A stretch of 41,717 bases of DNA from an uncultured Peptococcaceae bacterium (GCA_949289995.1 CASEQE010000008.1:1-41717); one strand, 5' to 3'; positions 8,909-16,567 are shown, counted from the first letter of the stretch. Program-made: numbers and translations. Notes: generated by a model not told the origin, from the letters alone.

Positions 8909-10690
8909 CTATACGATACATGATTGTGGGCAGATGTGCCGACAAAGACCGCAACCATTACATAAAGTAGCATCGATGACTGCCTTATGCTGATGAGCGC
9001 TTAAGGCGGGACAACCTAATTCGCGAATACAGCGGTTGCAGCCGATACACCGAGGTTCGTCGACTTTTAGTGGTACCGTATCCTTTAGCAAAGCTACGCA
9101 GGGCGAGCGGAAAATAACGGCTCGCACGCCATTTTGTTGCAAAGCAGTCTTAACGGCGGCTAGCGCCCGAGGATAGTCGAGAGGATCTACCACTTGTACG
9201 GATTCCAGGCCCAAAGCGGTTAGGATATGTTCTATACGGATAGGCGTTACCGTTTGACCGGAAATCGTCTTTCCTAATCCGGGATGGCTTTGATGTCCAG
9301 TCATAGCGGTGGTTCCATTGTCTAGTATGATTAGGATCAGTTGCGCTTGGTTCGTTAAAGCATTGATCACTCCGTTAATGCCGGAGGCAAAGAAAGTAGA
9401 ATCTCCAATAAAAGCGAAGGGAATATCCTGAATTTTACTATGGAAAAGGCCTTGCGCCAGGGTGACCCCGCCGCCCATGCACAGACAGGTATCGACCATA
9501 TTCAAAGGCGGTGCATTCCCTAGGGTATAGCAGCCGATATCACCGCAAAATATCGCTTGTTGTTCCGAACATGCTTTTTTTACCGCATAGAAGGACGCTC
9601 GATGCGGACAGCCGGCGCACAATACCGGCGGACGATTGGGAACATGAGGTAAATCTGCCGCCGGTTGCGGCTCGGCTACTTCGGCGCATATGCCGTGCGC
9701 CGATAGTGTCCGTCGAATGGCGGCGGCGCTTAATTCGCCAGCTGCAGCTACGCTATGATCCCGTTTACCGGAAATGTGGGCGCATATGCCTTTTTTGCCA
9801 GATAAATAAATAAGTTCATCTTCAATCAGTGGGTCTAATTCCTCGAAAACCAAAATTTTTTCTGTGTCGGTTAAAAAAGAAAGGGCCAAATCTTCGGGAA
9901 AGGGATAGGGCGTGGCAATTTTAAGAATTTGGAACAAATGTTCCTGGCCTTCTATGGCTTCTTTTACATATGCGTAACTAATGCCGCCGCAGGCAATACC
10001 GATTTTGCCTTCGCCAATCCGTTGATTGAAAGGATACTGGCAGAAATCGCGACTGATTTCTGGTTCCCTAGCCGCCAATTTCTGTTTATTGAGGAAGGAT
10101 AGACGCGGAAAGATTACCCATTGACTACCTTTTTCAAACTCGGGTATGACGCTTGGGGGCGATACTTGCGGGATCTCTACCGGCGCGCAGGAGTGGCAAA
10201 CTCTAGTGGTGGATCGTAGGATGACTGGTCCGCCATATTTTTCCGAATAGGCGAACGCATCTTGTACCATATGAAACGCTTCTTCAGGAGAAGAACAATC
10301 AAACGCGGGGATGCAGGCATATTTGGCAAAATGCCGCGTATCTTGTTCCGTTTGGGAGGAAATGGGACCTGGATCGTCGGCAACATAAATAACCAGTCCG
10401 CCTTTTACACCCACATAATTTACGCATAGCAAAGGATCGCTGGCCACGTTTAATCCCACTTGTTTCATGGTGATCAAAGCTCTGGCTCCGGTATAGGCGG
10501 CGCCAATTGCTACTTCTGCCGCAGATTTTTCATTGACAGACCATTCGACATGTACCCAGCCAGGATTAATCTTGGCCAACGTTTCCAGTACTTCGGTGGA
10601 GGGAGTACCTGGATATCCGCAGGCCACGGATACGCCGGCAGCTAAAGCCCCCCAGGCTACAGCCTCGTTGCCCATTAGTAATTCTTTCAT
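8909..10690 (-). CDS. iorA: Indolepyruvate ferredoxin oxidoreductase alpha subunit (module 2)
   Basis: Second large IOR subunit, 593 aa, the same length as the first. CGYPGTPSTEVLETL near residue 24 is the N-terminal catalytic motif. GDSTFFASGINGVINAL, followed by DNGTTAMTG, is the thiamine-diphosphate site. CIGCNRCIRELGCP (from 548) and CNGCGLCRHICP (from 577) bind two 4Fe-4S clusters. The start at 10690 has GGAGAGGATAAAAGGTT before ATG. It is the first gene of iorA2-iorB2-paaK2. Unlike module 1 it sits behind a leader of about 210 nt with an intrinsic terminator only 36 bp before the start codon, so its expression is probably decided by transcription attenuation. Confidence 0.93.
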   Translation of the reverse strand: MKELLMGNEAVAWGALAAGVSVACGYPGTPSTEVLETLAKINPGWVHVEWSVNEKSAAEVAIGAAYTGARALITMKQVGLNVASDPLLCVNYVGVKGGLVIYVADDPGPISSQTEQDTRHFAKYACIPAFDCSSPEEAFHMVQDAFAYSEKYGGPVILRSTTRVCHSCAPVEIPQVSPPSVIPEFEKGSQWVIFPRLSFLNKQKLAAREPEISRDFCQYPFNQRIGEGKIGIACGGISYAYVKEAIEGQEHLFQILKIATPYPFPEDLALSFLTDTEKILVFEELDPLIEDELIYLSGKKGICAHISGKRDHSVAAAGELSAAAIRRTLSAHGICAEVAEPQPAADLPHVPNRPPVLCAGCPHRASFYAVKKACSEQQAIFCGDIGCYTLGNAPPLNMVDTCLCMGGGVTLAQGLFHSKIQDIPFAFIGDSTFFASGINGVINALTNQAQLILIILDNGTTAMTGHQSHPGLGKTISGQTVTPIRIEHILTALGLESVQVVDPLDYPRALAAVKTALQQNGVRAVIFRSPCVALLKDTVPLKVDEPRCIGCNRCIRELGCPALSAHQHKAVIDATLCNGCGLCRHICPQSCIV

Positions 10691-10726
10691 AACCTTTTAT
10701 CCTCTCCTGTGTATTTCAAAAGAAAA

Positions 10727-10756
10727 TCTGTCCTTGAGCAGCGATTCAAGGACAGA
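10727..10756 (-). terminator. Intrinsic terminator inside the iorA2 leader
   Basis: An 11-bp perfect stem (10746-10756 with 10727-10737, TCTGTCCTTGA type) with an 8-nt loop is followed on the minus strand by TTTTCTTTT. It lies between the promoter and the start codon of iorA2, with no gene ending before it, so it can only act on this operon's own transcript. Confidence 0.85.
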
Positions 10757-10776
10757 CGTTTTCGCTGGTTATCTGG

Positions 10777-10802
10777 ATGATAGAATTCTATGATAGAATT
10801 CT
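10777..10802. repeat. Tandem 13-bp repeat with an inverted copy at the promoter
   Basis: ATGATAGAATTCT occurs twice without a gap (10777-10789 and 10790-10802). An 11-bp inverted copy (AATTCTATCAT, 10906-10916) covers the -10 box of the iorA2 promoter. This could be a set of binding sites for a regulator, or spacer elements in the leader RNA. Confidence 0.75.
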
Positions 10803-10906
10803 GTCAGGCATATGCGCAAGTCGCCGCACCCCTTTTTCACAGCGGTACGACAACAACGAAGTGTATCAGACAACGCATATATCTAAAATTCATTTCAATC
10901 TATATA

Positions 10907-10936
10907 ATTCTATCATAAATAATATATATTTGTCAA
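10907..10936 (-). promoter_or_regulatory. Promoter of the iorA2-iorB2-paaK2 operon
   Basis: On the minus strand a perfect TTGACA (10931-10936) is separated by 18 bp from TAGAAT (10907-10912). Transcription would start near 10900, which defines the leader of about 210 nt. Confidence 0.75.
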
Positions 10937-11020
10937 CAAATAAGAAAATAGAACAGCGTTGTTTCAATTTGGATAATAAACGCTCTTATGCAAGATAAAT
11001 TTCTTATAGCTTTTAAAAGT

Positions 11021-11050
11021 TTTTCTTACATTGCATTTTCTTACATTGCA
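11021..11050. repeat. Perfect tandem 15-bp repeat upstream of the CarD-like gene
   Basis: TTTTCTTACATTGCA occurs twice in direct succession (11021-11035, 11036-11050), about 95 bp before the CarD-like start codon and in the divergent region shared with the iorA2 promoter. The placement suggests an operator or an upstream promoter element; no binding protein is known. Confidence 0.7.
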
Positions 11051-11145
11051 ATAAAAAATATGTTACACTAATAATATAGTATAAAAAATAATATCTTATT
11101 TATTAAGGTGTTTTTAACTGGTATAGTATATAAAGCGAGGAAAGT

Positions 11146-11677
11146 ATGTTGAAGATTGGCGATTTAGTCGTATATGAGACTTCTGGCGTTTGTCGGATAG
11201 AAAACTGCCTTCACCCAGAATTTGTCGAGGAAAATCAAGACTTGTATTATGTACTGAAACCTTTGTTTCAAGATGGATTGGTGTATACGCCGGTCAACAC
11301 TAAGGCATATATGCGTCCAGTTATATCTGCAGAGGAAGCCGATCGTTTGATTGATACTATTCCATATCTTCATGTCGAAGCCTATCATTGTCAGCGTGTG
11401 AATCAACTAAATGAATATTATAAATTGTTTTTACAAAGGCATGATTGTTTATCTTTAATGCAAATGACGATATCGCTGTATAATAAAAAAACAAGATATG
11501 ATGTCAAAGAAATTAAAATTCGGCCAAATTGATGCCAAGTATATGAAACAGGGAGAAGAATTATTATTTGGCGAATTATCTGTTGCCTTGCATATCTCCT
11601 TGGCAGATGTGCCTGGTTATATTTATATTGAGCAGCGTATAAAAAACAAATCTAAACATCAAGACGCTTCTCTATAG
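11146..11677 (+). CDS. CarD-family RNA polymerase-binding regulator, frameshifted
   Basis: The first frame starts with MLKIGDLVVYETSGVCRIE, the RNA polymerase-interacting domain of CarD/CdnL proteins, and stops at 11532. From an A7 run (11485-11491) the next frame carries the missing C-terminal DNA-binding part: KKLKFGQIDAKYMKQGEELL and then FGELSVALHI, ending at TAG 11675-11677. Removing one A restores a single frame of 176 codons, a normal CarD length. The cause may be a sequencing error in the homopolymer, transcription slippage that restores the frame in part of the mRNA, or a real mutation. ATG at 11146 follows GCGAGGAAAGT. The family modulates promoter opening by binding the polymerase beta subunit. 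It is transcribed divergently from the iorA2 operon. Confidence 0.8.
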
Positions 11678-11741
11678 GAAGGAAGTCATTAGATTGTCAT
11701 TAGGCGGCATATCTGAAAGGCAATGCCGTCCTGCCTTTTCT

Positions 11742-12605
11742 TTACCGTTCCACAGTTTGATCGTCATCCGGCAGGTTGATTTCTTTGATGAAGTTCCAGG
11801 CCTGTTCGATCTTCTGCCGACGGCGGTCGCTGGACGCATCCGGTGTATGGATGATAATCTTTTTTAGAAACCGATTGATGATATTGGACATCTGTTCCTG
11901 GCTACCCACATACTTCCGTACAATGGTCATAAAGCTGCCGAAGTTGGATTGATCCTGTTCCAAGGTTGCTACCGTTTCCCGCCATGTTTTGACCTACTCG
12001 GGCAGCTTTTTGTTCCGTTTCATATTATACACTGGGTACATTAATAGCAGTCTTGTTGCGGCGTTATATATTTGTCTGTGACGAAATGCAGCTGTTTTTT
12101 ACAGTCGGCGCAGTGTGGCAGACCAGAAAATAGGCTTTGCTGTTTGGCTTGCTTGACCGGGCGGCGCCTATTTGCCCGTACTTCCTGTAGCCGTGCAAAG
12201 ACCTGTTCCTAGATAATGATGGGTTGACTATTGGAGAAAACTCTTTAGCTAGCATAATGGTTCGGATTTTCTTGTTGGTATTATGGGCATAGAAGTCGTT
12301 AAACAGATTGCGAAATGGGTTGAAGTCGTTTCTCCCTTGTCGCTGTCTACGCTGTCGCTGATGGCAATATACCGAATATCGCGCTCGGCAAAGAAGCTCT
12401 CGGTGTAGTAGACAACTTTCAGATAGTCCCGGCCCATACGGGATATATTTTTAACAATTACGGTTTTGACCTTTCCCACCTCGGCCAGTCGGACCATTTC
12501 ATTTTAGTCCGGTCGATCAAACGATACCCCGAAAACACCGACATCGATGAAAAATGTGGGATTGGGGAAACCATTGTCGATTGCATACTTCAAAAGGCTT
12601 TTGGG
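11742..12605 (-). pseudogene. Decayed large serine recombinase
   Basis: Pieces of one protein follow in order on the minus strand but in different frames and with internal stops. The N-terminal part reads NGFPNPTFFIDVGVFGVSFD, an in-frame TAA, then VKTVIVKNISRMGRDYLKV, the catalytic-domain region of resolvases. After a frameshift comes NDFNPFRNLFNDFYAHNT. Then, after an apparent deletion, EQVFARLQEVRANRRRPVKQ and the zinc ribbon LFSGLPHCADCKKQLHFVTD, followed by more stops. The last piece (11963-11742) is FGSFMTIVRKYVGSQEQMSN, as in the C-terminal DUF4368 part of Tn4451/TnpX-like recombinases. The gene is dead; it marks an old integrative element. Confidence 0.8.
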
Positions 12606-13467
12606 GACAAGGGGCAGTGGAAGCGGGATATGAAGTAGAAAAAGTAAATCTGCATGAAAAGAAATCGTCCCATGTCGTGTCTACTACGCTTGCATAATCA
12701 TGTTTGTGCCATCAAGAATGATGTGGTGGAGATTTTCCCCAAACTTATGGCTGCTGATCTGCAGCATGAAGCCGGGGAGGAGACGCTGGCGGCATTCCGG
12801 GGATTTTTGCACTATCTGCCGGATGCAAAGAATACGGGTGTGGTTTACGGAACCAGTCCTTGGAACCAAAGAGCTGTCTATCCGCACTCATCCTAGATGG
12901 AGGCTTATGAAATGGGATGACAAATTTAAGGATGAGCACAGCATGGAAAACATCAAAATAAACACCAAGCAGGTCTATCACGATTGGAACGCTGATTATT
13001 ACACAATGGCATTCAAGACTACTTAAAAGCATAGCCAATGGACTAGCGCCTAAATTTTGTTTTGACAGACAAAAAGTAATAAAATCAGAAAAAGCCGCCA
13101 AGGATAAACTTCTCATTTCGCATCCTGGATGGCTTTTTTCGTCTTTGATGTTGATTAAGGGGCGCACAGGGATTGTTTATGTTCTAAATGCATGATGATA
13201 TGTTATGCGATGAAGAACGTTAAAGCTTTACGCTATACGGATGTTCATACAATCAAAAAGTTTATATTTCTACCTTTGAAACGGCTCTTGTAACGTAACA
13301 GCTTGATTTAACAAACAGGAAGGCAAAAATATCTTTTTATTATTTCATGCGTATAAACAAGCGGATAAGAAGTCGTTGACCTTTTACTCGTTTTCTGTTG
13401 TAACCTGTCAGCCAGTCGCTAAGTTCGTTTGTTGTCACTTGCAGTTCATTGAGCAGATGGATATGTT
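12606..13467. other. Gene-poor stretch next to the recombinase remnant
   Basis: No intact gene. A plus-strand open stretch (12654-12896) includes LMAADLQHEAGEETLAAFRG and KNTGVVYGTSPWNQRAVYPH, which look protein-like. A second short frame (12942-13026) includes VYHDWNADYYTMAFKTT. I do not recognise either. They have no clear ribosome binding sites and are broken by stops, so they are best seen as fragments of one or two decayed genes of the former mobile element. From about 13140 to 13467 I see nothing beyond AT-rich spacer. Confidence 0.45.
13089..13139 (+). terminator. Terminator-like hairpin among the remnants
   Basis: AAAAGCC (ending at 13096) pairs with GGCTTTTTT (13131-13139), with further partial pairing of CCA-AGGAT and ATCC-TGG inside. 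The plus-strand T6 run suggests it once terminated the fragmented gene to its left. Confidence 0.55.
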
Positions 13468-14523
13468 CTACAATTGTTTGAATAGGGCGATTACGTCGCT
13501 AAAATTATATTGTTCCGTTCTACTATTTCCAGGTCCGCCAAGAACTACGGCGATATATGTATGACCATTTTTTTGTGCGTAGGCTGCTAAACATAACCCC
13601 GCCGCATCGGTATATCCGGTTTTTCCGCCTAAAATTTCTAATCCCCCTTCTAAATATTTGCCAGCATAATCATGTTCTAAACGCCAAAAAAAGTAACTGC
13701 GCAGCGTTAAGCCTTCAGGGTGCTGTGGCGTAGGCGTGCTTACATAGGATTCGCTGCTCAAGATTTCCCGCAATCGTGGATTTTCCAAGGCGGCTTGAAA
13801 AATCAAAGCCATATCTCTGGCGGTGGTATAGTGCTCATCGCCATGGAGTCCGCTGGCGTTGGTGAAGCGGCTATGCGTTAATCCCAATGCCGCCACTTTT
13901 TCGTTCATGTATTCACTAAAGGCGGTTTCGTTTCCCGCTACTGCCCGAGCCAGGGCTTGGGCGCTGTCACAGCCGGAAACTAATAGCAGGGAATACAATA
14001 AATCCAAATAAGAAACGGTCTCACCGGAATAGAAACCGGATAATGAGGCATGTTGCGCATATAATCCGTTAAAATCGCTATTTTGCAAGGTAAAGCTTTG
14101 GCTTAAATCGTCGATTTGTTCCAATACCACCCAAGCTGTAAGCAGCTTGGTGACCGAGGCTGGGTAAAGGGACAAATCGGCGTTTTTTTCAAACAGCGTC
14201 ATACCTAAGTTACAATCGATTAGTATGGCAGCCCGGCAAGATAAATCTGTTGCCGTAAGCTCAATTTGCGGCGGTCGATACAGCGACGCTGGTAAAGGCG
14301 CGGTTTGTTGCCACAAAAAGGGCAAGCCGTCCGCTACTTGCCATGGGGAGGGAGTATCAGTAGGCGAAGATAGTAAAATGTCCTCGCGAAAGGAGGGCGG
14401 CGTTTCTTCGGCTAAGGCATGTTGCGAAATTAATAATATCATGCTAAGACAACAGATGAAGCTATAAGCCAAAGTATATATTTTTTTTCGTTGAGTGTAA
14501 TTGCGGCAGCGCTTGCGATTCAT
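13468..14523 (-). CDS. D-alanyl-D-alanine carboxypeptidase, S11 family, with SGC motif
   Basis: Exported serine peptidase of 351 aa that trims or cross-links peptidoglycan stem peptides outside the membrane. A signal peptide covers about residues 19-40 (hydrophobic LAYSFICCLSMILLIS, then ALAEE). The active-site Ser is in YPASVTKLLT near residue 124. The second motif is VSGCDSAQ near 190, with Cys where most family members have Asn. The third is GGKTGYTDAAG near 310. An SGC motif is known from the Streptomyces K15 D,D-transpeptidase, so the change need not be inactivating. Start at 14523 because GAGGAG lies 7 bp upstream; a TTG in frame at 14538 is less likely. It lacks the C-terminal domain seen in the other copy. 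It is divergent from spoIIM. Confidence 0.87.
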   Translation of the reverse strand: MNRKRCRNYTQRKKIYTLAYSFICCLSMILLISQHALAEETPPSFREDILLSSPTDTPSPWQVADGLPFLWQQTAPLPASLYRPPQIELTATDLSCRAAILIDCNLGMTLFEKNADLSLYPASVTKLLTAWVVLEQIDDLSQSFTLQNSDFNGLYAQHASLSGFYSGETVSYLDLLYSLLLVSGCDSAQALARAVAGNETAFSEYMNEKVAALGLTHSRFTNASGLHGDEHYTTARDMALIFQAALENPRLREILSSESYVSTPTPQHPEGLTLRSYFFWRLEHDYAGKYLEGGLEILGGKTGYTDAAGLCLAAYAQKNGHTYIAVVLGGPGNSRTEQYNFSDVIALFKQL

Positions 14524-14630
14524 GCTTGAGCTCCTCAAATTTTATTTTTGCTTGTATCATATGTTTGGATGAAACGAGTATATTTTATATGACCGACACA
14601 TAAATATTTTTTATCACAGAGGATCAACGG

Positions 14631-15254
14631 ATGAAAATCTATTTATTGCGAAAAATAGAAACACATTTTAAGGCTAATTGTTCGCTATATGCGGTTATAG
14701 CGGCATTGCTTTTTTTGGGGTTATTGTTTGGTTTAGCCGCCCCGGTAACGATGGGGGAGGCTTCCGCTTCTGCAGTAAAAGGCTATATTGGCAATTATTT
14801 GCAAACATTACCGAGCGGCGATTTTAATAAAAATGCCGAGTTGGCCAGGATATTCGTATTTAACGGTTCCTTGGCGCTGTTGATTTGGCTGTTTGGGTTG
14901 CATTTATTTGGCATAGCCGGCATTGCTGCTATCGTGGTTTATAAAGGTTTCAGTTTAGGTTACGCTATAGGTTTTTTGCTAAATTACCAGGGTTTGGTGG
15001 GGGCGTCGGTAATTTTTCTTGGCATCCTGCCGCAAAATATTTTATTTGTAATTTTGCTCGCCTATTTGTCGGTGGTCGGTGTACGACAGTCTTTGCGCTT
15101 ATGGGGATGGCAAGATTTTCCACAGGCTACTTTGGAAAAACTATTGATATATGGAAAGGCGTTCATGCGATCTGTTGGCGTGCTACTGCTGGGAGCGGCG
15201 ATACAAGGCTATCTTTGTCCCATATTTTTGCGTTTATTGTATGTGATTCTATAG
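14631..15254 (+). CDS. spoIIM: Stage II sporulation protein M family membrane protein
   Basis: Integral membrane protein of 207 aa with about five hydrophobic segments, matching SpoIIM in size. Recognisable parts are LLFLGLLFGLAAPV in the first segment, a central IAAIVVYKGFSLGYAIGFLL, and ILPQNILFVI; this G-SLGY and PH/PQ-N pattern is typical of the family. In spore formers SpoIIM works with SpoIID and SpoIIP to remove septal peptidoglycan during engulfment, but relatives occur in non-sporulating Bacillota. It heads the conserved order spoIIM - small protein - xerD - deoB. AGAGGATCAACGG precedes ATG. No other sporulation gene is visible in the window. Confidence 0.85.
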   Translation: MKIYLLRKIETHFKANCSLYAVIAALLFLGLLFGLAAPVTMGEASASAVKGYIGNYLQTLPSGDFNKNAELARIFVFNGSLALLIWLFGLHLFGIAGIAAIVVYKGFSLGYAIGFLLNYQGLVGASVIFLGILPQNILFVILLAYLSVVGVRQSLRLWGWQDFPQATLEKLLIYGKAFMRSVGVLLLGAAIQGYLCPIFLRLLYVIL

Positions 15255-15294
15255 AAAATGCTGTCAGATATAGTACAGTGGAAAGGAGACTCAA

Positions 15295-15552
15295 ATGATA
15301 CTCTTTAGCGTTACCAACGTGAAACGGAAAGCCAGATTTTTGCTAAAACTTCTGATCGTGTTTTTGTTAATTCTTGGTCTATCGCCATATGTTTATCATA
15401 GCACATCCACATGGCAGGAACAAGAAGAGGTCCCCGGCGGAGAGGCAGAAATTCGGCAGGAAGAAGTGGAGGCTACGCGCCCCAATACCGTAGAAGACGA
15501 AAAACAGTTGACTTCGCATTGGCAGGAAATCGCTTATCAATTATCTATTTAA
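15295..15552 (+). CDS. Small single-pass membrane protein between spoIIM and xerD
   Basis: 85 aa. Residues 10-33 form a basic start (VKRKARF) and one hydrophobic segment (LLKLLIVFLLILGL), followed by an acidic, Glu-rich outer part (EQEEVPGGEAEIRQEEVEA). AAAGGAGACTCAA precedes ATG. In Bacillus a small DUF4227-type membrane protein (YqzK) occupies a similar place before xerD; similarity here is in position and layout only, so no family is assigned. Function unknown. Confidence 0.7.
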   Translation: MILFSVTNVKRKARFLLKLLIVFLLILGLSPYVYHSTSTWQEQEEVPGGEAEIRQEEVEATRPNTVEDEKQLTSHWQEIAYQLSI

Positions 15553-15640
15553 GAATGATGGCAGGAAAACATTTGTTTGTGGAGAAGCTAAACTAAAAGA
15601 AGCAAATTTACATAATAGGATGCCGGCTTGGATTGGCGAT

Positions 15641-16567
15641 ATGGATGATAAAATTAAAGTTTCACCAATAGAATGGGAAATACGGGATTATTTGCAATAT
15701 TTAACTGTGGAGAGAGGATTGGCTGAAAATACGCTTAAAGCCTATGCTGCAGATTTAAACGGTTTTTCTCGTTTTTTATCTCAAAAGGGAGTTGAGGCGG
15801 CCAAGCAAACCACATCCCGTCATATGCAGGAATATTTGGCGCAATTGAAAGCCGACGGCTGCAAACCTAGCACGGTGTCGAGGAAAATTACCGCCGTCAA
15901 AGGGCTATGCCGTTATCTGAACGAAGAAAAGTTTTTGTCCAAGGACATTAGCGAACCGCTAACCGCGCCTAAACAGGTTTTTTCTTTGCCGCAGGTGTTA
16001 AGCCAACAGGAAGTGGACAAACTTTTGTCTTTGCCCCGGTTGGATACGCCATTGGGTCTACGAGATAAGGCGATGTTGGAGATCCTTTATGGTTGCGGCT
16101 TGCGGGTTTCGGAGTTGATTGGTTTAAGCTTATACGATGTGGATGAAAAGTTGGCTTTTGTGCGTTGTCTGGGGAAAGGCGACAAAGAAAGAATCGTGCC
16201 GGTAGGCGGCAAAGCTTTAGCCGCCTTGTCCGCTTATTTAACCCGGGGACGTCCTGCTTTGGTGAAGGATAAAAGTTGCCGGGAATTATTTGTAAATAAG
16301 CATGGCGATCGCTTAAGCAGGCAGGGCTTTTGGAAGATTATAAAAGAATATGGCCGGCGCCTTGGTTTGGATATTCATCCGCATACCATGCGCCATAGCG
16401 TGGCCAGTCATTTGTTGGCAAATGGAGCCGATATACGTATCGTTCAGGAGTTTTTAGGGCATAGCGATATCTCCACCACTCAGATTTATACCCATTTGCA
16501 GGTGGCGAAATTAAAAAAAGAGTATGATGCTTATCATCCCCGTGCAAAAAGAAAAGAGGTAGATTAA
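15641..16567 (+). CDS. xerD: Tyrosine recombinase XerD
   Basis: Site-specific recombinase (308 aa) that with XerC resolves chromosome dimers at dif sites. The N-terminal SAM-like domain has YLTVERGLAENTLKAYAADL. The catalytic domain shows YGCGLRVSEL (first Arg), CLGKGDKERIVPV (Lys), HPHTMRHSVASHLL (His-x-x-Arg), LGHSDISTTQIYTH (His and the nucleophile Tyr). All catalytic residues are present. The start is uncertain: 15641 is used because it gives a normal N-terminus, while an ATG at 15620 adds seven residues; neither has a good ribosome binding site. Its stop TAA is directly followed by the deoB ATG, so it is co-transcribed with deoB and pdp. Confidence 0.9.
   Translation: MDDKIKVSPIEWEIRDYLQYLTVERGLAENTLKAYAADLNGFSRFLSQKGVEAAKQTTSRHMQEYLAQLKADGCKPSTVSRKITAVKGLCRYLNEEKFLSKDISEPLTAPKQVFSLPQVLSQQEVDKLLSLPRLDTPLGLRDKAMLEILYGCGLRVSELIGLSLYDVDEKLAFVRCLGKGDKERIVPVGGKALAALSAYLTRGRPALVKDKSCRELFVNKHGDRLSRQGFWKIIKEYGRRLGLDIHPHTMRHSVASHLLANGADIRIVQEFLGHSDISTTQIYTHLQVAKLKKEYDAYHPRAKRKEVD

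Larger units (their letters stand above)
10691..10900 (-). promoter_or_regulatory. Structured leader of the iorA2 operon, candidate riboswitch or attenuator
   Basis: Transcript 10900 to 10691. A closing stem AUAUGCG (10880-10874) / CGCAUAU (10816-10810) encloses a second stem made of GUCG and CCGC (10851-10848, 10845-10842, with a 2-nt bulge) and GCGGCGAC (10827-10820), loop UGUGAAAAAGGGGU. Two 13-nt repeats follow, then an intrinsic terminator (10756-10727). Two alternative pairings would compete with it: GACAGA (10805-10800) with the terminator's 5' arm UCUGUC, and CAGCGA (10767-10762) with the terminator loop UCGCUG (10744-10739). It matches no riboswitch class I recognise. The folds were found by eye, not by an energy calculation. 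Confidence 0.6.

Noticed and set aside
10730-10840. TPP riboswitch in the iorA2 leader
   Set aside because: AGGGGTGC and AACCAGCGAAAA resemble parts of the THI element, and IOR uses thiamine diphosphate. But the invariant CTGAGA is missing, the order and spacing do not fit, and the expected stems cannot form.
10801-10860. T-box antiterminator in the iorA2 leader
   Set aside because: GTACCGC recalls TGGNACCGCG, but the left part of the motif and stem I elements are absent, and the sequence is instead paired in the proposed stem.
12745-13167. 140-codon minus-strand frame
   Set aside because: It runs through the terminator-like hairpin and opposite the protein-like plus-strand fragments; no ribosome binding site and no domain.
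13338-13467. Short minus-strand frame just past the carboxypeptidase gene
   Set aside because: It is open for about 40 codons but has no start codon or ribosome binding site and matches no family; probably chance.
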